From the NCBI RefSeq assembly GCF_047495875.1, contig NC_092463.1, positions 3,481,057 through 3,545,056 on the forward strand: a stretch of DNA of 64,000 nt. Reading direction: 5' to 3'. The stretch is from Pithys albifrons albifrons. Taxonomy: Eukaryota; Chordata; Aves; Passeriformes; Thamnophilidae. The notes under the pieces are model-generated. The model did not search any database, was not told the origin of the DNA, and was given only the letters and a program-made list of their open reading frames with translations. This document shows positions 43,206 to 54,528 of the stretch, in pieces. Every line of letters begins with the position of its first letter. Positions within the stretch are counted from its first letter, which is position 1. The translations under genes and the position numbers were made by a program.

Positions 43206-45394
43206 TTCACTGACAGGGTGGTCAGGCTGCCCACAGACTGCCCAAGTGCATGTTCAGCTTTCAGATGATCTCCTGCATGACTCTGATTTAAATGCCTCCT
43301 TTTCTCGCTTACATCAAACCTCCAGTGTGGCAAAAGGAGGCAGAACCAGGGCCTGAGTTTCTCCTGCTGCTCTGCACGTTGCTGGGGCTGCTCCTGCCCT
43401 GGGGAAGCTCTGCCAGGGCTGCAGGTGACGTGTGCCAGGTGAGGTGGGACTGACGTCTGTGCCTGGCAGGGCTCTGCAGTAACTGGGCACCAGCCACCAT
43501 TGCTCACTTGTCCTCGTACCCAGAGCAAACAAGGACTGGCCTCTGTCACTGCAGAGGACGTGCAGCCCCTGCAGAGGCTGTCCCTGGTGTGCTGTGTGTG
43601 TGGAGCTGATGTAATTAGTGCCAGGGACAGCTGAATTTCATCTGATACAGCACAAGTCCTCTGAGCTGAGCTGTGAGAAGGGCTTGGGGCTGCCTTGCTG
43701 GGAGTATGATGGGCAGGAGAAAAAGAAGAAACCAGGATTAGGGGGTTATTTCTGGATAGCTTTGATGTTAATACTGTTTTTGACGGCACACAATGGTGGA
43801 GGTGCAAACCAGAGCACAACTATGAGGCCTGAGCACTGGAGAGTCCCATGCCTTGCAGGGTCCCCAAAAACAGCCCCCAAAAAACAGAGGGGCTCAGGAA
43901 ATCTCTGCAGAGTCACTTGGGCAGCTCTACATGTTTCTGGGTTGCTTTTACTCCCTCATGTCCACGTGCAATGTGGGTAGAGAGATACAAGGCTGAATAG
44001 TACAGCCATGGTTATATCTGTAAAAAGGGGCTTCCACTGGTTTGGTTCCATAAATTTGTGGGAATGTGCAACACCCATATAAAGGCACCTCTGTGTGGAT
44101 GCTGCTGCAGCTGAACTAGGAGAGTCCTGCTTTAATTATCTGGACAATTAGTTGCTACCTGTGTTTTACATCCTCAGTCTGCAGTGCCCTTTTATCAGCA
44201 GATTTGTACCTAGAAAGCTTTTCTGAGTTTTCAATGCCTGCTCCAGCTTTTTGTCTTTATCCACTGAGGGGTTTTGGCAGTTCCTAATAATTTTTCCTCT
44301 CCCATTGCATATCCATTTCACATCTAATGTTTCCTGGCAGATTTCTCCATAGTAGCTGCAGTCAGGGGACTGGTGAGAAGTCTAATGCATCACTTCTCTC
44401 TCTCCTCGTGCTATTTATTCCCATGTCTGTCAGCTCCTCCTGAGCAATATTTTAACAAACAGGCTGGAGGGAGGATTGCTAGCCTGTGAATTATTTTACA
44501 GGTATCTTCTTCATTTTTCCTTTTAATTCTGCTGTTGAGTTTGGAGGCTGTGGGACCCCAAAGGTTCACCAAGGGTTCTCATCAGCCTTTGCCACAGGAC
44601 TGTGAGATAGAGATGTTGTGTCTTTGCTTTCACAACCAGCACACACACCGTGCTTGAAACTGCTGAATTTTTTACTCCAGTTCTTCAATTTTAAGGGTTT
44701 TCCCTGTAGGAAAAGAGCATGGACTGGGAGCTCAAAATGCAGGAGCTTGCAGAGAGCCACGGTGGGGCATTGCTGGCACTGAGGCTGAGGATGATGATGG
44801 GAAGGGGAGAGCCCCGAGGGAGTCGGGCACGGGGCTGTCTCCTGTGGGTGCTCCACGTGCCAGGGTTAGCAGAGCCCTTTATGGCAGCACATTCATTGAT
44901 GAAAGTAAGACCAGGGCAGTAATTTCTGGCACAGGACAGCTTGAAAAGGAGTGATTTTCACTCACCAGCCACTGCCATACACAGAGATAAGACTGGCAGC
45001 CCAGCTGCTGCCTCTCCTTTCAAAGCCAGTTGGTACCAAACCCTGGCTGGAGCAGCTGCAGCATCACCCAGAACCTGCTCTGCTTGAACAACACAAGAAC
45101 TGACTTTTACATTTTGCTGCAGGACCAAAAGTGAGGAGTTTGCCAAGAGCTGGTGGATTCACGTTCAAGAATGGCTACGTTTTTTCCATCTTTCAATCTT
45201 TACCTGTCTTCCCAGAGACATGAAAATGTGTAAGTCAGTCTTGACAGTTCCAGTTTTCCCTCTCAGTATCAACTTCTTAATGAAAAGTCTCCCGTCTAAT
45301 TCTGCAGCATTTAATGCTCTGTTAATTGGTGCTGGAATTGTGTGTCCAGCTCTGGGTCTCCCAACATAGGCAGGATGTGGAGTCAGAGGAGGCC

Positions 45395-45835
45395 ATGGAG
45401 ATGCTCAAGGGCTGGAGCCCCTCTGCTCTGGAGCCAGGCTGGGAGAGCTGGGGGGGTTCTCCTGGAGAAGAGAAGGCTCCAGGGAGACCTGAGAGCCCCT
45501 TCCAGAGCCTACAGGGGCTCCAGGAGAGCTGGAGAGGGACTGGGAACAAGGGATGGAGGGACAGGATAAGGCGGAATGACTTCAGACTGAAAGAGAACAG
45601 AGTTTGCTGGGATATTGGGAAGGAATTCCTGGCTGTGAGGGTGGGCAGGCCCTGGCACAGGTTGCCCAGGGCAGCTGTGGCTGCCCCATCCCTGGAAGTG
45701 TTCAAGGCCAGGCCAAGCAGGGCTTGGAGCAACCTGGGCTGGTGGAAGGTGTTCCTACCCATGGCAGGGGATTGGAATGAGATGCCCTTTAAGGTCCCTT
45801 CCACTCCAAACCATTCTGGGATTTTATGATTAACA
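45395..45835 (+). mobile_element. CR1 LINE 3' fragment
   Basis: Sense copy from GGAGATGCTCAAGGGCTGGA through CTGGAGAAGAGAAGGCTCCA and GGCTTGGAGCAACCTGGGCT to CCATTCTGGGATTTTATGAT. Confidence 0.88.
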
Positions 45836-46261
45836 AACCATTTCCTTTCCTCCTGTCCTGAAAAAAGGTATTTGATAATATAAAGGACTCAACCCTATGA
45901 CATGTTTTGATGGGATCCTCTGTATTCTTTGTTTTACCAACCTCTGCCTTGGTGTTCCCAGCTGCTGGATGTACTTGCAGCAGCCCATGAGACAATTATT
46001 CCACAGCACCTCACAGACTTAGAAGCTGAGGCATTGCAGAGTTGTACCCTCAGCAGTAATTTGATGGACTTTATTGCTGGATTTGACAGGCAGGTGGACA
46101 ATGGGCAGATTTCTCTGCAATTCCTCTTTCTTCTTCCAGTGACTGGGCTCCACTGTCCCCCTCTGGACACCACAGCAAACTTGTATAGGTAGAACTCCAG
46201 TAGGCCACATTTCAAAAAGTGTCCTTGCATGTTTGTGGTTGCCACATATTAGTGTTCATTC

Positions 46262-46675
46262 ATAGAATCATAGAATGAATTGGGTTGGAAAAGACCTCCA
46301 AGATCAACAAGTCCAACCCTTGGTCCAACTCCAGTCCCTTTACCAGATCATGGCACTCAGTGCCATGGCCAATCTCACCTTAAAAACCTCCAGGGATGGG
46401 GAATCCACCCCCTCTCTGGGCAGCCCATTCCAATGCCTGATTAATCTCTCTGGAAAGAATTTTTTTCTGATCTGCAACTTCAATTTCCCCTGGCAGAGCT
46501 TGAGCCCATCGTGCCCCCTTGTCCTATTTCTGAGTGCCTGGGAGAAGAGACCAACCCCCACCTGACCAGAACTTCCCTTCAGGGAGTTCTAGACAGTGCT
46601 GAGGTCACCTCTGAGCCTCCTCTTCTCCAGCCTAAACACCCCCAGCTCCCTCAGCCTCTCTCCATAGGTTTTATG
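46262..46675 (-). mobile_element. CR1 LINE 3' fragment, young type
   Basis: The plus strand runs from ATAGAATCATAGAATGAATT to CTCCTCTTCTCCAGCCTAAA and CTCAGCCTCTCTCCATAG. It carries the complement of the CTCCCTG variant. Confidence 0.92.
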
Positions 46676-49094
46676 CTCCAAAGATTCCCATAAAAACCAT
46701 ATCCTCCAGCACATCCCCATGTGGTCTGAAGGCTCCTGAAAGAGCTGCTGGGCACAGAGGGGTGGCTGGATGCTGGTGAAGTTGGGGACATCACAGTGGT
46801 AGTTTGTAAAGCTTTTCCCTGGAGCCAGCCCCCAGTTTTAAGGATAGCTCTCCACACTGGAACACGATCCATGACCTCATGTTGTAACTATGTGGAGTTC
46901 TGTGCTGCAGGGATGGGATCAATCCTTACAAGGGCGAAGCAAACCCAAAGGCATTTCCACTGAAATGGATCAAGAGCCTTGTTGCTCCAAAGTAGCTCCT
47001 TGAAATACAAGAGTGGGAATGATTTTTGGTCTTTTGTGTGTCTCTTATTTGGAGCAACGTAATCCTTTATGGCAGGATTTGGGGGCAGACCTTGGTCCAG
47101 CTGAGTGATCCTACTTGCACAAGTATGACCTAATAAAGTGAGTTTATTCCTCTTTTCTGTCTCTTTATTTCCATGAGGATCTCCTCCTTTTCTTACGTTC
47201 TTTTCCCACCTGTTGCAGAGAAACCTGTTGATACCCATGAATGCAGGAGTGGTGGTTTTGGAGAACTTTGGCAGAGCTTCCAGGTTTTCCTATTTGGAGC
47301 CAGGACCACGAGGAACAGTGAGAGCTGTTTCCACCTGTGTTTGCCTTCCATGCTTGGATCCCCTTCCAGTTCATCAGGTGGAAGTGTGGAGGTTTTCCTC
47401 CACCCCAGCATCCCACATGTAAACCCTCACCCATCCTGGCAACTCTTGCACTCTCCTTTAAGGAAATTCTTAGATTACCATCACTTTGTCAGCTGCTCCA
47501 TTATTAATACCTAAGCAGGAAAACTGCCATAGTGTCAGTGCTGCTGGCACATGTCTTGAGCTGGAACCAACCTCCAGAGGGAATTGCTTGAGAGGGGTAG
47601 TTAGGGAAGCAATTTTCTTCATGGTGTGTGCTAATGCACATCCCCAAGCCTGTCTTGGAGCTGCTGGAGCCAGGGAGTCAAGCAGCTCTCTTGGATGGTG
47701 CCTCCTTGGGGATCAGTGTCTTGTTTCATCAGGGCCATCTGCTTGCAACACAGCCTCAGTCAGCTCCAAGTCCTACAGCAAGCTGCTCTCAGTGCTGGCT
47801 GGAAGTGGTTGGGAAAATCAGAGTGTTGTAGGTAAACACATGGGATTCAGCCATCCAGGGAGCATTTATGGGCTGTCAGTGTGCATGGAAAGGGACCCAG
47901 AGCTCCTCAGGGATACACACCCATCCCAGGTGGGAGTGAAGCTGCGCTCCATGCCTGTGCTGATGCCTGGAGAGGGTGGGATGGGACATCCCTGGTGTGC
48001 CCCACACACCAGCAGAGCTGCCCTAGAGGCCCAGCAGGGCTTGGATCAGGCTTAGCCCTCAGCACACACAAATCTCAGCCCTGCAAAGTCAAATTCTGCA
48101 AACACTCCCTTGCTGTCTATCAGGTTTTGCAATATTTATATTCAGGGCTTGTCTGAAGGTGGAACAGCCCAGTGACAAATTCCTGGCTGCCGGGTCAAAT
48201 AAATCCTTCACGTCCCTTTTCCCATCCCCTTCTTCCCCAGCTCCTCTCCATCACCGATTCTGTCGGCATCACCACGGTGAGAGCAGCCTGTGAGACACTT
48301 GCCAGGGGTGATTTTTTTTGAGAACCACTAATAGAATGATTTATTTTGTTGGCTCTGAGTCCCTGGGGTCCCTGTGAGCCAACTCATCAGGCGTGCAGGG
48401 CAGAGCTGACACTGCAGGATGGGCAGATTCCCCCGCGCTCCCATGGTGGTTTTGGAGATGACACGGGCCCTTCTCACAGCAACCCCCTGACAATGGCTAA
48501 ACAAATAGATGAGTAGTGCTTCCCATGCTAACCAACATTTCCCAGTGCTTCTTTCACCAGATGTTGCCACCCAAATGCTGCCACTTCTTCTCCTTCCCCT
48601 TCAGATCCGCTATCGCAGCTCAAGCCAGAGGGTTTAAAGGTGCTTTTCCTCCCTGCCCTCATCCCCCACTGCCCAGTGATCACTTCTTCTGGCATCAGGG
48701 GATCAGCCCATGCTGTTTTCACAAGGATTTGGGCTGCAACACCTAATTTTGCACTAACAGGACATAAGAAGTGGTTGTACATCCTGACTGAGAGCTGATC
48801 CACATGGAGCATTAAGGCTGGAAGATGAGCTTTGCATACCCTGCCAAAAAGGATGGCAGAAAAACGCAGTGTAGTAGAGTTAGATTGGGAATTCTAGGTC
48901 TGGGGTTGTCTTTTCTTTAGTGCAGGACACCTGTGCCCTCCTCCCCCAGCCCTGAGCAGGACAGACCCTGGAGAATTGCTGCTCCTCTCATGGTGAATTC
49001 GAACCCAAGGTTATCCCTGAACCCCAGACCAGGTACAGGAGTGTGAGTGTAAATCCACATTTTGCATTTGGGGAGAGCAATTTTTTACATGTGC

Positions 49095-49375
49095 AGATAG
49101 TGATAGGGCAAGGGGGAATGGTTTTAAACTAAAGGAGGGGAAATTAGATTAGAAAATAGGAAAAAATTCTTGATTGTGAGGGTGGGCAGGCCCTGGCACA
49201 GGTTGCCCAGAGAAGCTGTGGCTGCCCCATCCCCGGAGTGTCCAAGGCCAGGTTGGACAGGGCTTGGAGCAACCTGGGACAGTAGAATGTGTCCCTGCCC
49301 ATGGCAGGGGAGGGGAACTGGGTGGTCTTTAAGGTCCCTTCCAATCCAAACCATTCTGGGACTCTGATTTTTAAC
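49095..49375 (+). mobile_element. CR1 LINE 3' fragment
   Basis: GTGATAGGGCAAGGGGGAAT through GGTTGGACAGGGCTTGGAGC to CCATTCTGGGACTCTGATTT. Confidence 0.88.
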
Positions 49376-49884
49376 ATCTGCCTCACCCAGTTTGGAAATA
49401 CAGGCCCACATATGTTTATATTATTTACTTGTTATTTTTAATTTTCTTATACTTTTTTTTTGTATTTCCTTTGGTCAAGGCTTTTTGTGGGAATTGCACA
49501 GCACCACTTTAACACCCAAAGTAAGGAAATCATTATCATCCCAGTAGCCAATTCCCACACTGTGTTTAGGAACAAACAAACGGAAGAGATGTTGTGTTTA
49601 ATTATCTCAGCCTGCTTACCATGGTATTTTCACTAATATTTGGGTTTAATGAGCTAGGAAATCTGGGCCACTGTGTGCTGGTGGATATACTCATCCTTTC
49701 TCCAGCTAAATATGTTATCAGATAGCTTTGACGGAGATGAGCAACTGCTTCCTTTGAACTCGGGAATCGTCAAGATTCACTAATTTGCTGAGACCACCTG
49801 CTTGGCTAATATTACCACAGGCCTCTTGTTTTCCCTCTGAAATGGTAAACAGAGATGCAGAGGATGCCTGAATGTTGCTGTTCC

Positions 49885-50255
49885 AGTGCTGGAGAAGAGG
49901 AGGCTGAGGGGAGACCTCATGGAGGGTGCAGCTTCCCCACAGTGGGAAGAGGAGGGGCAGCACCGATCCCTGCTCTCTGTGACCAGTGACAGGACCAGGG
50001 AATGGCTGGAGCTGTGTCAGGGGTGGTTTAGGTTGGATATCAGGAAAAGGTCCTTCCCCCAGAGGGTGGTGAGCACTGATCAGGCTCCCCAGGGCAGTGG
50101 GCATGGCCCCAAGGCTGCCAGAGCTCCAGGAGAGTTCAGACGTTTTCATGGACAGGGTGGGAATGTTGGTGGGGTGTCTGTGCAGGGCAGGAGTTGGATT
50201 GGATGATCCTTGTGGGTCCTTTCCAGCTCAGGATATTCTGTGGTTCTATGACCCA
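49885..50255 (+). mobile_element. CR1 LINE 3' fragment, older subfamily
   Basis: GTGCTGGAGAAGAGGAGGCT through GTTTAGGTTGGATATCAGGA to GATATTCTGTGGTTCTATGA. It differs from the common types and matches the orientation-reversed type seen at 24020-24230. Confidence 0.82.
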
Positions 50256-51924
50256 ACCTGGCACAACACCAGCTCTGCCCTGTTCAACAAACAGCCTCCA
50301 CTTTTTACCCCAAAACTTTCAGCCTCACAGAAATGCTCCAGCTGGATCTGCAGAGATCCCAAGGCCCCCCAGGAATTGCCATATAGAATAGGATTATCCT
50401 GCTTTTCCACTGGCAATGCCTTGTGTTTGTGCATGGGGTGTCTGCACGTTGGATTCTCCATCCATAGGGAAGAGAGTTGGCCATGGGGGTGTTGGAGAGT
50501 CCCCCCAGTGCAGGCAGGAAAGGATCTGATCCTCCATCACACTGATCTGCATGGGCACACACCCTGTAAAGCAAGGAATGCAGCAAGGAATTTCTTCCAC
50601 GGGTCACAGATCTATTTTTTTAATTACCATAGAAACCTCCAAACATCACGGCGTGTGCTGTTACGTCAGGGTCTCACTCCTCCACATCTGCTTACCAGGG
50701 ACACTCTGGGGAATGGGGGCCATGGGGTCCTGAGTGAAGGGTGATTATTTTGGGGTTAATTAGCAGGCAGGTTCTTGGTGTCTCCTGGAGCACAGCACAG
50801 ACTCTGACTTTAGTCTTTTACTCTTGTTCATCCACGCCTTGCTGGTGTGGGGGGACCTGCCCAGCCTCACAGAGGGATGTGTGTGATGTTTCATCCCTAA
50901 ATATCCTTCTGATCACTGCTGTTACCACTTTAGATGTACGAAATGCAAAACCTGGGAGGCGTTTTTGGCAAAGTCAGCTTGGCAAGCCTTAAATTAGCAG
51001 CGTTGGAGCTCGTGGAGCTCTGCCTGGAGCTCCTCGTGCCGACCACGCCGGCCATGGAGGGAGCCACACTCCTCATTCCCATGGGGATGGTGTCTCCTCG
51101 TGGCTCCATGGGCCATCCTGCAGCACACCTGGAGGACTGTCAGCACTTGGGTGAGGGGAAAGGGGCTCTCTGATGAAGCTTTTCTTAGGAGGGAGCTTTA
51201 GGATGAGACAGATGGCTGGGGTTTGTTGGCAGGGAACTCTGCTCCTGTTTGTTTAATTAGTCACCAGACAGACTGAGAGGTAAAGGCAAACTCAGAGCAC
51301 TGGTGGGATGGACCATTTATGCCTGGTGTCTGCTTGGTGCTCCTCATCCCACAATCCTGCTGTGGGATTAATGCTCCAGCACACGGGACTGGGTGTTCCC
51401 ACCGGATTTGGGTGGCCTTTGTCTCCCCAGTAATATTTTTCCCCAAAAAGGGACAGATTCAAACATGTGTGTTACTTTTTAAGCCAAAGGGTGCACAAAA
51501 CAGTTTTCCTTTCTCCAGCTCCCACCAAGCACAAAACCACTTTTGGGGAATGGATTCCTAAAGGGGCTCCCTCTGAAGAGGCAATTTCAGCAAAAGTGAC
51601 GGGACAAGAGGGAGTGGCTTCAAACTGACAGATATTCCCTACACACCATTTTAATTCCAAATAAAGAGCCCACAGATAAAAGCACTTCACACCTTTATTT
51701 ATGCTTTAGGAAGTGTTTGATTCCACTCAGCATTTTGCTGTGTCCTTCCAAACACTTGTATGTGGGGATTTCTCTTTCCCCATTTTCCTTAATGGATATA
51801 CCTGTATCACTCACCCCTTGCAATGAGATGGACATAAATGGGGGGAAAAAGTTTAAAAACATAAATAAGTGGAAAATAAATGAGAAAGGGAAATAAAATA
51901 TACACGGGGAATGATAACTCCAAA

Positions 51925-52955
51925 CACAAATCCTGCTCCTCTCCAGGGAATGGATAACCCCAGAGATCCTGCTTCTCCCCAGGGAATGGATAACCTCAAA
52001 AACAAATCCTGCTCTTCTCCAGAGAAGTTGGTAACCCCAAAGACAGATCCTGCTCCTCTCCAGGGAAATGAATAACCCCAAACAGAAATCCTGCTACTCT
52101 CCAAGGAATGGATAACTCCAAACACAAATCTTGCTCCTCTCCAAGGAATGGATAACTCCAAACACAAATCTTGCTCCTCTCCAAGGATTGGATAACCCCA
52201 AACACAAATCCTGCTCCTCTCCAGGGAAATGAATAACTCCAAGCACAAATCCTGCCCTTCTCCAGGGAATGGGTAACTCCAAACACAAATCCTGCTCCTC
52301 TCCAGGGAAATGGATAACCCCAAACACAAATCCTGCTCCTCTCCAGGGAATGGATAAGCCCAAACACAAATCCTGCTCCTCTCCAGGGAAATGGATAACC
52401 CCAAACACAAATCCTGCTCCTCTCCAGGGAATCAATAACTCCAAACACAAATCCTGCTCCTCTCCAGGGAAATGGATAACCCCAAACACAAATCCTGCTC
52501 CTCTCCAGGGAATCAATAACCCCAAACGCAAATCCTGCTCCTCTCCAGGGAAATGGATAACCCCAAACACAAATCCTGCCCTTCTCCAGGGAATGGATAA
52601 CCCCAAACACAAATCCTGCTCCTCTCCAGGGAAATGGATAACCCCAAACACAAATCCTGCTCCTCTCCAGGGAATCGATAACTCCAAACACAAATCTTGC
52701 TCCTCTCCAGGGAAATGGATAACTCCAAGCACAAATCCTGCCCTTCTCCAGGGAATGGGTAACTCCAAACACAAATCCTGCTCCTCTCCAGGGAATGGAT
52801 AACCCCAAACACAAATCCTGCTCCTCTCCAGGGAAATGGATAACCCCAAACACAAATCCTGCTCCTCTCCAGGAAATGGATAACCCCAAACACAAATCCT
52901 GCTCCTCTCCAGGGAAATGGATAACCCCAAACACAAATCCTGTCCTTCTCTGCAC
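51925..52955. repeat. 40/41-bp tandem array (about 25 copies) upstream of SAMD4A
   Basis: Tandem units of 40 or 41 bp reading CCAAACACAAATCCTGCTCC, TCTCCAGGGA and (A)ATGGATAAC. Long and short units alternate over much of the array, giving an 81-bp dimer. A marked pair of variant units (CTCCAAGCAC) recurs exactly 486 bp apart (52237 and 52723). The left 250 bp is more diverged than the rest. Long frames on both strands (up to 339 codons on the minus strand, reading as repeated ICVWGYPFPW) arise from the repeat and are not genes. The array ends about 1.4 kb before the SAMD4A ATG. Confidence 0.96.
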
Positions 52956-53089
52956 ACGTAGTGCTTGGACGTTTAAATCTGGGAATATTTGTCGTGTATA
53001 ATTAAAAAACGCCACAAAAAACCATAATCATTTTCAAAATTGCCATTTTTGCCCGGTGCCACATTCCCCAGCGCCCAAAGTGGCGTTTT

Positions 53090-54332
53090 CCCCCCCAAAA
53101 CATCCCCCGCTGCCATTCGCCCGCAGCCCGCTAGAGGGAGGTTTCCTCCAGCGGGAAACCCGCAGGACGCGGAGCCGGGCGGGGGAGGGCGGTGGAAATG
53201 CTGTAGAGTGTTTTCCAGCACTCCCCGTGCTGGAGGAGCACCCAAAATTCCAGTGGGAGTGGCTGGAAAAGCGGAGGGTGGGAGGCAGGGACGGGGACGG
53301 GGCGGGCTGGGGGGGGGAACACGCGTGTCCCTTTCCCGCCCCCGGCGCGCGGCCGGGCCCCGCCCACCACCCGCATGACGTCACCCGTATGCAAATGAGC
53401 GGCATGAGGGGAGCGCGGGCCCGGCGCGCGGCCGGGCTCAGTCTCGCGCCGCCCGAGCGCGCGCGCGCGCCCCCACCCCCTCGTGCTCCCCTTCCCTCTT
53501 TTCCCGCCTCCTCCTTCCCTCTTTTTTTTCCTCACCCCTCCTCCTCCTCCTCCTCCTCTTCATCCCACGGACATGGCACGGCCGCCCCAAAGCGCCGCGC
53601 CGCCCCCTCCTTCTCGTCCTCCTCCTCCTCCTTCTCCTCCCCCGGTCCCCGGCGTGAGTCAGGTGAGTGTGTTTGTTACGTGGTGTGTGATGGGGGAACT
53701 TTTGGAGGGGAGGGGGTTGCGCTGCAGGGAGGGGAGTGTTGGGTGTTCCCCCCTCACCCTCCAGTCCCGAATGGCGGTGGGGGGATCGCGGTGAGGGAAC
53801 GCGCGAGTGGGGAGTGGGAGGAAGGCTCGCCCGCAGCCCCGCTGCCTTCCTCCCCATCCTCCTCCTCCTCCTCCCCCTGACGCCCCCTCCTCTCTCTGTT
53901 CCAGGTGTGAAGCCCCCGCCGGGAGGACGTGGCCCCCCCTCGCAGGGGGCAGCCCTGACGCTGGGGTTTTCCTTTTTTTGGCTTTTTTTCCTTTTTTTTT
54001 TTTTTTGGCCCCACCGCCACCGCCTCCCTCCTCCCTCCCTCGCTCCCTCCCTCCAGGAATCCAGCGCTGCACCCAAGCCAGAAGAGAGCGAGCAAAAAAA
54101 CCCAACCCAGCCCGGGGGAGCTGCGTCCGAAAAACCCATCCCACCCCTTCGCGTCGCAGAGGAGATTCTTCTTTTTATTTTTTCCCCCTTTTTATTTTTT
54201 TTTAACCATTACCATTTTTACCATTATTTTTATCTCGAGCCCCGCTGCCCCGAGCACGGTGGCGGCGCCGGGGGCAGGGCGGCTGTCCCGGTTATTTATT
54301 CTCTCCCCGCAGAGCTGCCGCTCCGGCTCACC
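53090..54332 (+). promoter_or_regulatory. SAMD4A: SAMD4A CpG promoter and 5' leader
   Basis: A CpG-rich region. It holds a perfect CRE TGACGTCA (53376-53383) and an octamer ATGCAAAT (53389-53396), with (CG)n near 53455-53470 and long CT and T tracts downstream. A strong donor CAG/GTGAGTGT lies at 53663. Possible acceptors are TTCCAG at 53899-53904 and CCCCGCAG at 54305-54312, so the leader may be spliced. Initiation is most likely between 53400 and 53570. No TATA box is seen. Reading frames of up to 274 codons on either strand here are GC-rich artefacts. Confidence 0.7.
53376..53396 (+). promoter_or_regulatory. SAMD4A: CRE and octamer pair
   Basis: TGACGTCA (53376-53383) is followed 5 bp later by ATGCAAAT (53389-53396). 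These are the canonical sites for CREB/ATF and POU factors. Confidence 0.65.
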
Positions 54333-54528
54333 ATGATGTTCCGAGACCAGGTCGGCGTGTTGGCCGGGTGGTTCAAGGGCTGGAACGAGTGCGAGCAGAC
54401 TGTTGCGCTGCTCTCGCTGCTCAAGCGCGTCAGCCGGACCCAGGCTCGCTTCCTCCAGCTCTGCCTCGAGCATTCCCTGGCAGACTGCACCGAGCTCCAC
54501 ATCCTCGAAGGGGAGGCCAACAACCCCG
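54333..54528 (+). CDS. SAMD4A: Sterile alpha motif domain containing 4A (Smaug1), first coding exon
   Basis: The exon encodes [40 protein letters not shown] and on to [11 protein letters not shown], 65 residues plus one base of Gly, with the donor GTGAGTTT. This is the invariant N terminus of vertebrate Smaug1. Its N-terminal conserved region lies before the SAM domain that recognises RNA stem-loops. SAMD4A represses translation and promotes decay of bound mRNAs in cytoplasmic foci (family knowledge). The SAM domain and all later exons lie beyond the window. Two adjacent ATGs at 54333 and 54336 could both initiate; the first has context CTCACCATG. SAMD4B is similar, but the CGRRF1 synteny identifies SAMD4A. 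Confidence 0.95.

Larger units (their letters stand above)
40946..51920. other. CGRRF1-SAMD4A intergenic region
   Basis: About 11 kb with no recognised gene. It holds six or seven CR1 fragments, listed separately, and otherwise unique moderately GC-rich sequence. Open frames here are below 210 codons, lack recognisable domains and mostly overlap CR1 copies or lie antisense to each other. Regulatory elements of SAMD4A may lie here but cannot be identified without alignment. Confidence 0.6.

Noticed and set aside
43196..43819. Minus-strand 207-codon frame between CGRRF1 and SAMD4A
   Set aside because: No recognisable domain, no promoter or poly(A) context, and the composition looks like intergenic GC-moderate DNA.
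51925..52955. CRISPR-like regular array
   Set aside because: Units abut with no unique spacers and the genome is a bird. It is a minisatellite.
51996..53015. Minus-strand open frame of 339 codons (and overlapping frames of 287 and 185 codons, plus a 177-codon plus-strand frame)
   Set aside because: All are translations of the 40/41-bp tandem array. Several frames on both strands are open at once and they have no domain or splice context.
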